A stretch of DNA of 64,000 nt from Mimachlamys varia (Eukaryota; Mollusca; Bivalvia; Pectinida; Pectinidae). The stretch is taken from positions 31,122,229 through 31,186,228 of the forward strand of contig OX392533.1 in NCBI GenBank assembly GCA_947623455.1. The letters are read 5' to 3'. Positions 1 through 12,347 of this stretch are shown piece after piece. The position numbers were made by a program, and so were the translations under genes. The notes below the pieces were generated by a model. That model ran no database searches. It was not told where the DNA came from and worked only from the letters and a program-made list of their open reading frames with translations. Position 1 is the stretch's first letter. Every line of letters begins with the position of its first letter.

Positions 1-2937
1 TTATCATGATCACATTTAAACAAGTGTTTTGTCATTGAAATGACTTTTAAACATCACTTTGTACTAGTTACTTAGCTTTCTACAGCAAATAGGCCTGCGT
101 AGTCATTACTGCTAATAGAGTCTGTAACACACATATAAGCTGATCATACTTAAAATCTACAGATTTGACTGGTACTGGACACAGTGTGTTTGGTATGTGA
201 TTTAGATTTGATTGGGACTGGACACAGGTCAGTGTGTTTGGTATGTGATTTTAGTTACTTTTCGACCATTGTTTTTAGCTGTAAATGATGCTGATCAATT
301 TTAACTGAAATGAAATATTGAAGTTCATACAGATGCTGTATGTGTAGTTTTGAGCACAACATGAATTTCAATGTACGATAGCCATAAATGTTCATCAAAT
401 CGTTCTTCCTCATCCTGTTAACACATACATAGTGCTGATAGAACTGTATTCTTGACGTACTGCACTGACATGAATACACAGGTCCCAGGGGGTCTGATAA
501 ACCCATATATCAGAGTTAGGATTATAGCACACATATTCTATAAAGGAAATAGAATTGCATTTGATTTAAAAATACATGTATGTTACATTCGGGATTGATG
601 AAGTCATATTTAGTGTAGCTTATATATGACATTAATTCATACATTTTAAATTAAAAAAAAAATATATATAACATCAATAGGAACAATTTTTAGTTGAAAA
701 TCAGATTGAAAACTTATTATTTTCCTTTTGCGATAATTGGTAGAAAATGTATATCAACTATTGGAGAAGTTTAAATAGGGAACTTTAGAAAACTTAATGT
801 ACACTGTTTAAACACTGGCCTTCAAGTAAGAACACTTCTCAAGTAAGTAAGGTTGAAATTGTCTAGATTTAAATTATAACTGTTGGGCGAGAACCTGTGT
901 ATTTCCTTTGTTAGCTTGCATCATTTGCTGCTGTCGAAGTTGCTGATGAGAGTATGTTGAGCCCTGTATCTCTGTAGTATGTATGTAAGCTTGTTATACA
1001 TGTAAAGTTGCAGACGAAGCATTGTCGGTACAAGTACAAATGCCAGTCAGCAATCACCCAGGAAATATAAGTCACACTAGTAAACGTTCCTGGTTTGACT
1101 TCAACATTTTTTTCTGTCTGTGATTCATAGTATATGATGAATAAATAAAAAAATGCATAAATGAAAAAAAACACCAATTTGTTGTTTTATTTACATACCG
1201 ATATTTAGGAATTATGTTTCGTCCGCCATTGTCCACAGTGCGTCGTCTTTTAAACAGCTACTCCTCCTAACCTGTGTGGACGATTTTAACCAAATACAGT
1301 CTGAAACATCATCAGAGTGAGAAATCATTTCTTAAATACAAACAGTTGATTCGACCACTATGGACACGTTGGCTACGGCGTGAATGGGAAAGGATGGGTG
1401 TCTACCAACATGCATGGTAACAGGGATGACAAATATGTTCACTAAAAGTCTTGTAAGTATCTTTAAACAACTTTTTCAGAAATACATCGTCATCGGCCTA
1501 CTTTTGTGACGTCATACTGACCACTGTTTTTCTGAAGCCCACGATGTCCTTAACAAAATGGTATATGCCTTGACATTAGTTCACAAAATGCACACGGGAG
1601 CCTTTTTCACCCACTAAGGCCCCGGACTAGATACCCCGGGTAATGATATTTGACCAATAGAATATTAGGAAAAGTAGCATAAAGTTTCAAGCCAAGAAAA
1701 CTCAACATATCTAATTTTTTGTAAAGGTACTTTCATTATCAATATTTTCACATGGTTACTGAGACATACAAGCCCCCTGTGTCCTCTTGTCAATTCGTTA
1801 CTTGAACTGCACTTTGACCATGAGGAAACCTGACGTCGAATACCGTTTTCATTAACTTTACACTTTCACTACGAGACATAATTTCGTAGAGTAACTGGAC
1901 AGATGATATGAGCATAGAATTCACGCTTTATCTCAATAATTGTAATAAATTACAAATTTCTGAAAGTTTTTTTTTTCCTTTATCATAGGTTTGAGAAATC
2001 AATTCTGAAACGAAAATCATCCATTTTAATTCTCTATGAGAATAAAAATGCCCAAGTAAGGTGTCTGACATTCTGCTACTACTAGCCCTCCACCTCTGGG
2101 TCGTGGGTTCGAGGCCTACATGAGGCTGTCGGTGTTTTTTTCTTCTGGAACTCAACCACTACAACCTGGTACGTCCTTATATCACCATAGCTGTTAATAT
2201 GACGTAAATGAAAAAAAAAAAAAATCAACAACAATGGTTGGATTATAAAGAAAAAATGCTAGTAGATTTGGATGTGAACCATAGGTTATACTGTCTCACT
2301 TATTGATTTTGTTATCTTTGTCAAATTAAGAATCTTGATCAATTAAACAGAAGTCTATAGGGGCACATACAGTTCCGCCAGTTGCCCGTCTCGGGACATC
2401 CTGGCAAACAGTGTTGGAAGCCATCTAGCATAGTCCATAATGGTAATGTTCAGTATGTTGAGTCGAAGGCCGCATTCGTTTATCGCGATGCCAACGGTTT
2501 GACCAGAGTTGTTCGTGTTTGAAATAAGGCCGGATAAAGTAATTTGACGCTGGTTTCTGGCCATCTTGGGAAAGCCTTACAAAGCATGCAGAACTATCTG
2601 CATGTCCACCGGAATTTATACTCAAAAATGTTACATTTCAAAACACAGTCAAACCGGTTGAACAGGACAGACGAAAAAGGCCTCACATTGATGTAAATAT
2701 GGAGAACTGGAGACAAATCACGATGCCTACTGCCTTGCCTTCTGTATGCCACCTGGAAGTTGTCAAGTGTTGGGCTGTCAGACAGCACCGTCAGGGGATA
2801 CAGAACAGACCCACGTGTACGGGACTTTACCCTATTACCATAGATACGTCTTCTTTACATTGATAAATGTGACGTGTTAATGTTGACGTATCCATTTGTC
2901 TTCGTCAGATGTGGTCAATCTATTGATGGCACGTGAA
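1..2937. other. AT-rich DNA, no gene recognised
   Basis: Short ORFs only, none with a recognisable domain. It contains the small tandem duplication listed at 163-252. A tRNA-B-box-like stretch near 2105-2118 (GTGGGTTCGAGGCC) may be a SINE remnant, but no matching A box or tail was convincing. Confidence 0.5.
163..252. repeat. Tandem duplication, about 45 bp x 2
   Basis: Two adjacent copies of a segment running from TTTGACTGG or TTTGATTGG through GGACACAG to GTGTGTTTGGTATGTGATTT. The second copy has a few extra bases. Non-coding. Confidence 0.7.
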
Positions 2938-3212
2938 ACAACATAGTTATACGATGATGGTGATCATAATTATGATTGTGTTATGGAACGGTAGTCATAT
3001 GATGGTGTTGCTATGGAAAGGTAGTCATGTAATGACGTTGTCATGGACCGTAATTCATATGATGGCGTTGCCATGGAACTGTGGTTATATAGATGTGTTG
3101 GCAACGAACTCTAGTCATACATATGATGCTATGGTCATAGAAAGGTAGAAATATTGCGGTGTTGTCATGAAACGGAAGTCAAATGATGGTGTTGTCGTGG
3201 AAAGGTAAAATA
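2938..3212. repeat. Degenerate tandem repeat, about 33-bp unit
   Basis: Roughly eight diverged units share the pattern ATGATGGTGTTG, then TCATGGAA, then GGTAGTCAT. Unit lengths vary and many substitutions are present, so the array looks old. A 71-codon ORF through it is a by-product of the repeat. Confidence 0.65.
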
Positions 3213-4239
3213 CACGACAGTGCTACTGTGACGTCATACAGTGGACATTTAGGAATTTTTGCTGGATTAGTATAGGCACAAAGGCCATTTCAGTGGTAGA
3301 TTTTTCAGACAAGCGCTTCATATTGCCATTCAAAACCCGAAACGCGTCTGGAGTTTTCTGAGAGAACCATTCTACGTTAGCAATGGCCATTTTATTTTCA
3401 TTTGGACAGGTCCTAGTGAGCGCGAGCGCGTCTGTCCTGGGCCTAATTAGGACACACTGATTAGTTATCTTGTTTAGCAGCGTATATAAGACTGACCTCG
3501 TCTGGTGGAGCCGTGTTGTTCTCGCCCAAGCTGCACGGCAAACCAAATGGACTGTCTTCTACGTAAAGATACTCGTATGTCATTCCGATTGCATTTTTTG
3601 TTCCCAGTGCTTCCAATTGTAGTCAATGTCTGGGAAGGGGTCAGGTGTCACTTGGTCACGCCTGGCGTGCGGGTTGGAAAGCTAAAAATCAGCACAGTTT
3701 TAAAAATGCAGGGACGTGCTATATGTCTTTCACGTTATGCCGTTTATTTCTTTTTAATTATGTTACTGTCTTTTTGAAAACTTTTTGTCCTGGCTTCCTT
3801 TTAGCAGAAAAAATGACGAAATTCTGCCCACAGTTGAATCTTTATCGAGAACTATCATTGGTTATAAGTGTATACACTGTAAGGGTATTTATTTCAGCGC
3901 CCTCAATTTTTAGCACCTAACCGTATTTAAACAGAGTGCAGGGATGAACTGTTGCACTCAAAACATTTAAAAACAACATGCAGAAACTGTGTTTAATGCA
4001 GTCATAATTTAACAGAATGCAACGTTAAAATAAGTTTACCGCTAAAATATATGCGTTTACAGTAATAATCCGTTCGATAAAATTCTAACCAGGATTAGTT
4101 ATTTGGCAAAAACACATTATATGACAAAACATTGCCTATGTGAAGTACAACACTTATGCTTGCACGAAAAGCGATTTCTCAACAACTAAGCTAGGAATAA
4201 TAATAATATAAAAAGAAAACATTACCAAAGGATATAATG
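3213..4239. other. No gene recognised
   Basis: Overlapping short ORFs occur on both strands, including a 107-codon minus-strand frame at 3223-3546. None shows a recognisable domain, splice context or codon pattern. A short palindrome (GAGCGCGAGCGCG) lies near 3420. Confidence 0.4.
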
Positions 4240-4425
4240 GATAACTCTCGCATGACAGATGTCGTCGATGAAGCAGAAGACGCTTACTCTTCTGGAACAT
4301 CTGGTCTCTTGTACTTTTTCAAAGGTCTCCGTTTAAGTCTTTCCTATGTTTATATTTTGCTCTCGGTTTGAACGATTTTGATTATGGTTTTGTAGACGCT
4401 TTGGAATTCTCTGATTTGTTATCTC
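4240..4425 (+). repeat. Dispersed repeat, '[11 protein letters not shown]' family, copy 1
   Basis: Read on the plus strand this segment gives [16 protein letters not shown]. Four other copies (34.0, 38.2, 41.5 and 54.2 kb) give close versions on the minus strand. The DNA similarity extends over 150-400 bp in the longer copies. It is a mobile or dispersed repeat of unknown class; the peptide may be a vestige of a transposon ORF or chance reading of repeated DNA. Confidence 0.6.
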
Positions 4426-4943
4426 AAATAGGACATCAAAACTGGATGTCAAAATTACTGAAATAAAAGTAAATAAACATGAAAGATTTAACGTTAAAAT
4501 ACATAAGGAACATCCATGTTTGTTAGAACTTATCTCACTTGAGTCTTTGCCTTAATGACAAAAACGATACAAAACCATACAAAAGACATAACATAAACAA
4601 ATGTCACTGTTGCTTTATCAAACCTATCCCGTACATCATAACAGTGATAGCTGGTGTTGTAGACAATCATAGTTGGTCATTCTGACAAGGACGAGGAATG
4701 TGATATATGGCACAGAAACTTAATATTCTCCGGGAACATTCCCCCCATAAGTCAACGTAATGCTTTATTGCGTTTCCATTTCGAACCTAGTTGTGCGGCC
4801 TACTTGTCCAGTGATATCGGAGGCTTCTCAAAATGGATGGGTTTATCTGGCTTTATCGGAAGTTACAAGACATACACACAGTATGTAGTAGATGATTTTC
4901 CAAGGGGAAAGTGGAGTAATAAAGTGGACGGGGTAAGACCCAG

Positions 4944-7446
4944 TTGTGTCGTTCTCTAGAAGCTATCCACGGGGTGAGCTTTAGAGTCCAAGGTGGTCGT
5001 TCTCTTGACGCTATCCACGGGGTGAGCTTTAGAGTCTAAATTGGTCGTTCTCTAGACGCCTATCCGCGGGGTGAGCTTTAGAGTCCAAGGTGGTCGTTCT
5101 CTAGACGCTATCCACGGGGTGAGCTTTAGAGTCTAAATTGGTCGTTCTCTAGACGCCTATCCACGGGGTGAGCTTTAGAGTCAGAGGTGGTCGCTCTCTA
5201 GACGCTATCCACGGGGTGAGCTTTAGAGTCTAAAGTGGTCGTTCTCTAGACGCCTATCCACGGGGTGAGCTTTAGAGTTCAAGGTGGTCGTTCTCTAGAC
5301 GCTATCCACGGGGTGAGCTTTAGAGTGCAGGGTGGTCGTTCTCTAGACGCTATCCACGGGGTGAGCTTTAGAGTCCAAGGTGGTCGTTCTCTAGACGTTA
5401 TCCACGGGGTGAGCTTTAGAGTGCAGGGTGGCCGTTCTCTAGACGCTATCCACAATGTGAGCTTTAGAGTCCAAGGTGGTCGTTCTCTAGACGCTATCTA
5501 CGGAGTGAGCTTTAGAGTCCAAGATGGTCGTTCTCTAGACGCTATCCACGGGGTGAGCTTTAGAGTCCAGGGTGGTCGTTCTCTAGACGCTATCCACGGG
5601 GTGAGCTTTAGAGTCCAGGGTGGTCGTTGTCTAGACGCTATCCACGGAGTGAGCTTTAGAGTCCAAGGTGGCCGTTCTCTAGACGCTATCCTGGGAGTGA
5701 GCTTTAGAGTCCAAGGTGGCCGTTCTCTAGACGCTATCCTGGGAGTGAGCTTTAGAGTCCAAGGTGGCCGTTCTCTAGACGCTATCCACAGAGTGAGCTT
5801 TAGAGTCCAAGGTGGTCGTTCTCTAGACGCTATCCACGGAGTGAGCTTTAGAGTCCAAGGTGGCCGTTCTCTAGACGCTATCCATGGGGTGAGCTTTAGA
5901 GTCCAGGGTGGTCGTTGTCTAGACGTTATCCACTGGGTGAGCTTTAGAGTCCAAGGTGGTCGTTCTCTAGAAGCTATCCACGGGGTGAGCTTTAGAGTCC
6001 AAGGTGGTCGTTCTCTAGACGCTATCAACAATGTGAGCTTTAGAGTCCAAGGTGGTCGTTCTCTAGACGCTATCTACGGAGTGAGCTTTAGAGTCCAAGA
6101 TGGTCGTTCTCTAGACGCTATCCACGGGGTGAGCTTTAGAGTGCAGGGTGGTCGTTCTCTAGACGCTATCCACGGGGTGAGCTTTAGAGTCCAAGATGGT
6201 CGTTCTCTAGACGCTATCCACGGGGTGAGCTTTAGAGTGCAGGGTGGTCGTTGTCTAGACGCTATCCACGGGGTGAGCTTTAGAGTCCAAGGTGGTCGTT
6301 CTCTAGACGCTATCCACAGAGTGAGCTTTAGAGTCCAGGGTGGTCGTTGTCTAGACGCTATCCACGGGGTGAGCTTTAGAGTGCAGGGTGGTCGTTGTCT
6401 AGACGCTATCCACGGGGTGAGCTTTAGAGTCCAAGGTGGTCGTTCTCTAGACGCTATCCACAGAGTGAGCTTTAGAGTCCAGGGTGGTCGTTGTCTAGAC
6501 GCTATCCACGGGGTGAGCTTTAGAGTCCAAGGTGGTCGTTCTCTAGACGCTATCCACGGGGTGAGCTTTAGAGTCCAGGGTGGTCGTTGTCTAGACGCTA
6601 TCCACGGGGTGAGCTTTAGAGTCCAAGGTGGTCATTCTCTAGACGCTATCCACGGAGTGAGCTTTAGAATCCAAGGTGGCCGTTCTCTAGACGCTATCCA
6701 CAGAGTGAGCTTTAGAGTCCAAGGTGGCCGTTCTCTAGACGCTATCCTGGGAGTGAGCTCTAGAGTCCAAGGTGGCCGTTCTCTAGACGCTATCCTGGGA
6801 GTGAGCTTTAGAGTCCAAGGTGGCCGTTCTCTAGACGCTATCCACAGAGTGATCTTTAGAGTCCAAGGTGGTCGTTCTCTAGACGCTATCCACGGAGTGA
6901 GCTTTAGAGTCCAAGGTGGCCGTTCTCTAGACGCTATCCATGGGGTGAGCTTTAGAGTCCAGGGTGGTCGTTGTCTAGACGTTATCCACTGGGTGAGCTT
7001 TAGAGTCCAAGGTGGTCGTTCTCTAGAAGCTATCCACGGAGTGAGCTTTAGAGTCCAAGGTGGCCGTTCTCTAGACGCTATCCATGGGGTGAGCTTTAGA
7101 GTCCAGGGTGGTCGTTGTCTAGACGTTATCCACTGGGTGAGCTTTAGAGTCCAAGGTGGTCGTTCTCTAGAAGCTATCCACGGGGTGAGCTTTAGAGTCC
7201 AGGGTGGTCGTTCTCTAGGCGCTATCCACGGGGTGAGCTTTAGAGTCCAAGGTGGTCGTTCTCTAGACGCTATCCACAGAGTGAGCTTTAGAGTCCAAGG
7301 TGGTCGTTCTCTAGACGCTATCCACAGAGTGATCTTTAGAGTCCAAGGTGGCCGTTCTCTAGACGCTATCCACAGGGTGAGCTTTAGAGTCCAAGGTGGC
7401 CGTTCTCTAGACGCTATCCACGGGGTGAGCTTTAGAGTCCAAGGTG
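4944..7446. repeat. 48-bp minisatellite, about 52 copies
   Basis: The unit begins GTGAGCTTTAGAGTCCAAGG and ends GACGCTATCCACGGG, and nearly every unit carries TCTAGA. The first units (to about 5260) include 49-bp variants with an extra C that break frame; from 5265 the period is 48 bp. Because 48 is a multiple of three, the plus strand stays open to 7529 (754 codons, 16-residue unit VSFRVQGGRSLDAIHG) and the minus strand is open over 5498-6031. The plus frame begins at GTG and has no ATG until six codons before its stop, so a protein-coding role is unlikely unless an upstream exon supplies a start. Blocks of units are themselves duplicated at offsets of 12 and 22 units. Confidence 0.95.
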
Positions 7447-8379
7447 AACAAACGCTGGTTGGTGGTACGGGGTTTAATCACAGGGACCTGGGATTTTATC
7501 ATAGCTATATGTTTGGACCTAAACTATAGTATTCAGAATAATTTTATTACAAGTTTTGTGGATTTGTTTTTGTTATTTGTCTTAACTATTAGACTTTAAA
7601 CAAAACAAATCAAACAACGAAAATTGTATTTCAATTAATTGTACAAAATTGCTGAAAGATTTCATTTTTCTCTGAGTGAAAAAAAAAAATATCTTTCGGT
7701 AAAAATGCCGTTTATCATCATGGGATGCCAGCTGTTTCGGTATTTGAGATAAACTCCTTAATTCCTTTGAATTTCATATAAGTCAAAATCGAGCTGTAAC
7801 AAATTCTCAGAAGTCTATTTGACAGACTCTAGTTTCACCGATTGAGGACATTTCTGAGCTTAACAGTACCGCGATGCCTTGTTAATATCCTTTTTTTTTT
7901 TTGCAAAAAAACACTGATCGATTCATCCTGGTTTTTGAAACACATATACATTCATTGCTTAACACGTTTCTTTCTTTATCTCTTATTTTAATTTAGTAAT
8001 AAAGATTATATTCAATCCCCGTTTACTGTGGGAAGTATACGTCGTTCTACTCTACTTTGGTTGGCGTAACCTTGACGACCACAACCGTATCGTATCGTAC
8101 CACGGTTCATAATATAACAATCTACTCAAAAGTTATTCTTAAGTAATAAGAACCCTTATATATTTTTCAAATAATGAAGGGACTTTATATGCCTGACTAT
8201 ATTACTTCAACAGTAGTTGAGCGCAATTTGGATCTCCGATGAGTCGCTCAGTTTAAAAACAAAAAAAACCCCAAAAAACCCAGCTGTATGGTGTAAAATT
8301 AACAAATAATATATCTGTGCACACATAATGTATGGAACGCCATATTAATATATACTCAATTAATTGCACCCATCTTTTA
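7447..8379. other. No gene recognised
   Basis: AT-rich DNA following the minisatellite. The open frame from the array runs 28 codons into this unique sequence and stops at 7529. Nothing else is supported. Confidence 0.5.
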
Positions 8380-8492
8380 ATAATTGAAGATAAGTACAAC
8401 AATTGAAGATAGGTTCAATTTAATTGAAGATAGGTACAATTCAATTGAAGATAGGTACAATTCAATTGAAGATAGGTACAATTCAATTGGAG
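8380..8492. repeat. Tandem repeat, about 21-bp unit x 5
   Basis: About five copies of AATTGAAGATAGGTACAATTC. The inner copies are nearly identical and the outer ones are diverged or truncated. Confidence 0.85.
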
Positions 8493-8574
8493 ATTGGAGA
8501 TTTGTTTATCAGCTGAGGTTATTTAAGTATGGTCTCCCTTGGTGTACGTTGTGACCATGAGTGTATGTTTTGAG

Positions 8575-8655
8575 TGTGGAACTGATGACGATTTTAAAGT
8601 GCTACTACCCTGAAGTATACTGACGAAGGCCCACCGGTCATGTTACTTGTATACT
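8575..8655 (-). mobile_element. SINE fragment (V-SINE-like body)
   Basis: The segment with GTGCTACTACCCTGAAGTA, ACTGACGAAGGCCC and GGTCA matches the central part of the longer SINE copies at 47.2-47.6 and 60.4-60.7 kb. Only this central part is visible; head and tail are missing. Confidence 0.5.
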
Positions 8656-8659
8656 GAAT

Positions 8660-10580
8660 CTTGAAAATATCAATTACTCTCTGGTCAACAGAAACGGTAC
8701 ACGAATCTGTGTAGAAATAAATCAACAGGTCTTAATCTATAACAGGAATTGATTACCGCGAGCTAAATCACTTTTATAATTTAAAAATCCAAAACACCTA
8801 CTTCATTTCACGAGTCCGTTTAATAATAATTTACACCATAGCAAATCAGATAACTGTTGTAGATTGAATTTTATTTCAGAAATTACATCGTTCTCTGGTA
8901 ATCGTACGCGGAACGCGAACCATTTACAAGATTAGAGAATTCAATTACTGTAAACTTGGAATTTTAAAATCGATTATGAGAAGAAATTCTATTTCATATA
9001 CGTTGTCGAGCTGTGCCTAAACCGCGTTCTTTTTTGTAGTTCGTGTAAGAGTGCTAGGTGTAATGCCAAACACACAATATCTCGCGAGTGTTGGGGAACA
9101 TCAGTTATGTTGTAAGCTATCCTGTAATTATGTATAATCAAGTTTTACTGATCGATTCGCCGAAAGACTAAAAGTAATAAAGAAATTGAAATTTATTAAG
9201 ATACAGGGTTTCTCAAACTTCGTTGATGATATATCCCTGACAATCCCCGATACTGCCGTCTCCGAAAGGATAATTGTACTTTTGTGCATCTGAACGAAAT
9301 ATTTTGAAACACGTATTTTTTGTTTTCTCTCGATTAATTTTTGAAAACATCGTATGTTTAGCATATAGTCAGGCTGCCGAAGATAAGTTTTAATAGAGGT
9401 GAAAACTTCTGATGTATTTGGCTCTAAGCTTTGGAAAACGAGAGTGAATTGTCATTTTCAGGTTTTCCATGGAAAAGCACATACTGATGTGTTTCTTCCG
9501 TCGATGGAAAGAAGATGAAAAACCCGAATGGAGGCACAGATGCCAGAACATGGAAATCTAGCAATATCATATTCGATTCCTCAATTTTGACTACATACGA
9601 GTACTTTGTAAATTAAGCTTTATATGCAGGCGATGTGCAACGGTACTCTACGGTGCATCAGTTAATAAGTGAATGGCACAGATTCGTGTTCTTTCTTTGG
9701 AATGAAATATAAATGTAAGACAAAACATGTGATTACATCTATATAATCTAGTACTCGATACAGCATTGATTACACTGCGCGCACCATATATTCAGATTCA
9801 GATTTCTTTATTCCTTGTACAAAAACACATCAGAGAGTAGACATACATGTATTAATATTACAAAGTCACAATGAAACAACAACAGCCATGTTAACAATAT
9901 GAGCATATTCATATTGTATAATGGCATATATACATGATAACAGTATGTGTGTGTGTGGGGGGGGGGGTGCAAAAATGGACTCGAAATTGCTCTAAAATAC
10001 TACCGAAATAGGAGGGGATCACCCAGCTGATAACAATACGTATTTTGGGTAGGAATCCGGTCTAGCTCCACTCAGTTATTGTTTATACCTTAAACACTGT
10101 TTTGCACTACTGGGTTTTTCGTAAACAAGATTTGCCCCCGCCACAACTTTGATAGGTATTTACGTTAATACCATTGTGACGTCATTAGTTTGCAATGGAA
10201 ACGGTGTTTTCAGTGTTCAGTTTCTCGCACATTTTCGTCGGTGTCCTGGCAATATAACGACGTCAAAATAAAAAAAATGATGCATAACTATTCTATTATC
10301 TAGTGCATTTTCCCGTATTGTATTTTTTTGGCATACGTAATACCAAGTTTGATCAGATAACTGACCCGTTCAGTCATGTCATACGGCCATGTCATAAATA
10401 TGGTATTACACACGCGTGTAATAACACTATTTTGACGTCATAAACAAAAGACGTCATTATGACGTCACATGATTGTTTCTGTAGTGAAAATTGTACCGTC
10501 AAAGTAGAAATTTGCTTTTCCTATAGGGAATAAATTTGAGAGTTTTGGTGTATTTTCTCATAAATATAAGTTATGTGATG
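8660..10580. other. No gene; possible LINE 3' tail near 9795
   Basis: No coding signal. At 9793-9815 the minus strand reads as AATAAAGAAATCTGAATCTG, a form typical of LINE 3' ends, and may mark a truncated minus-strand insertion. A (GT)n(G)n run sits at 9945-9968. Near 10400-10470 short CGTCA/TGACG palindromes cluster. Confidence 0.35.
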
Positions 10581-10584
10581 AATA

Positions 10585-10730
10585 GAATCTTACACTCGTG
10601 TCAATGTAATATGAAATTTATTTAACTCGTTAAATAATTTAATATGTCACGAGGCTTTAGGCGAGTGACATATTAAATTATTGAACTAGTTTAATAAATT
10701 CCATATTACATGGACACTCGTGTAAGATCC
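10585..10730. repeat. Foldback element, arms about 65 bp
   Basis: The left arm (10585-10650) starts at TCTTACACTCGTGTC. It pairs with the right arm (10664-10730), which ends GACACTCGTGTAAGA. A 13-nt spacer lies between them and the arms differ by a few mismatches. It is MITE-like, with no coding capacity. Confidence 0.8.
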
Positions 10731-10950
10731 TCTCTTTATATACCCTAGCATAAAAATGATTGGCTCTATGTTTAAAATGTTCTTATTGTGACGTCACTTT
10801 TAGGATAACTACATGACGGAATTGACTTCCGCATCTGCGGCAAAATGGCGGCGTTTTACTTAAGCAATGAGTGTTTTAGCAAGTGTTCTTACATGTAATA
10901 CACAGGCTTACACACGTAGGGAGATTCTAGCCAGGTTGCATATGACTTGT

Positions 10951-11390
10951 ACTTAGTGTCTGATAAGGCAGATAATGCAAATTCCTCATAATTATATTGA
11001 TTACTGCTAGTACTAATTTTAATAATTGTTTAAATCTATGTACTGTAAAGTGTGTGCATTAGAGTGGCTTAAGGTATCTAGATAAGGCGTTATATCAAAT
11101 GTTGTATACATGTAATATAATTATTATTAATATTTTTATCATTATTAATTTGTTTGCTAGTTATTGTTAGACAAATACTAAGTGTCTGATGAGGCAGATA
11201 TTAATGCATATTCCTCAGAATCGTATTGATAAATGTTTAAGTCAATTGTAATAATCGTATAAATTGTATATCTATGGACTGTAAAGTGCGTTAGACTTAA
11301 TTAAGGTATCTAGATAGGCCGCTATATCAAATGTTTTATAATATAATTATTATTGTTAAAACATTATTAATATGTTTGCTTGTTATTGTT
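10951..11390. repeat. Diverged direct duplication, about 225 bp x 2
   Basis: The segment from CTTAGTGTCTGATAAGGCAG to TAATATAATTATTATT (10951-11165) recurs at about 11178-11352. Shared landmarks in the same order are GTGTCTGAT, AGGCAGAT, ATTCCTCA, CTGTAAAGTG, GGTATCTAGATA and ATATCAAATGTT. Confidence 0.75.
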
Positions 11391-12346
11391 AAAGCTGATA
11401 CTAATGTATCGTTTACATTTTTGACTTCCATTCAAGTCACGACAGATTAGCTGCCGAACGATTAGCTCGATCAAGCTTGTTACACAGTGTATGGTATCTT
11501 CAGATTTTCGACGTCCAGTCTACATGCAGATTTGGTTTAATATTCGTTGAGGGTCGGTCTTAGACCTGTTGCTGTAACACATGACTTTCACGAAATTGCT
11601 TACAGTGCTTCTGTCCCAACCCATACACATTTCTCATTGTTGAAGATGTTTAACTGTAGAGTAACTTTAGCTGCTCTCTGTGATGACAGAGAGGTACATT
11701 TAACGGACCTGCGTCAATTGCAGCATGATTTAACCACTTAAAGAAAACCAACATAGCCTTGTCTGTTGAAGTTTTTTTCTCAGAAATCCAACATAGGACC
11801 CGAGGGTTAAATGACACCCGTGTCTGCTTTGTCCAACTCTGCTTCAGCAGAACTGTTCGCATACGTGAAAATGACCAATTATATTATGGAAAAATGTGCT
11901 TTAGAACTTTGGGATTTTAAAGCTCGTGATACCGGAATTTAGTTCGCTGTCCCAAAGGAGACGCAAAAGATTATAATCAAATGGGGCAGCAGAAAGCCAT
12001 TATGCACTGACGTTTGTGCAGGTTGATCAATTAACAAGATTGTCTGTTGCTTGTTAATGTAGCTTCATTCCACCACGAGCTATTCTTTAGGTATGCCGTT
12101 GTTTACAGATACTATCAGGAGGGAACATACTGTGTAGCACGCTCAATTGAATCCGGTTTTGGACCGAAAAATAAAGTAATACAGTCAACATAACTAAGAA
12201 TGGATTTGTTTTGAGAGGCTTAGTTAATGCTTCATCTGATTGTTTTAATGAAGTTCCCGACAGGAGAATAACGATGTATTTCTGTATAAAGGTATTTTAT
12301 AACGATAGTTGTGAACGTTCTGTTGACACATTCTACCGACGAGTCA
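11391..12346. other. No gene recognised
   Basis: Short overlapping ORFs occur on both strands around 11547-11862. None has a recognisable domain. Confidence 0.4.
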
Positions 12347-12347
12347 T

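Noticed and set aside
5265..7529. A 754-aa repetitive protein gene
   Set aside because: The frame starts at GTG, has no ATG until its end, follows from the 48-bp period, and the opposite strand is also open. Kept only as a finding to test.
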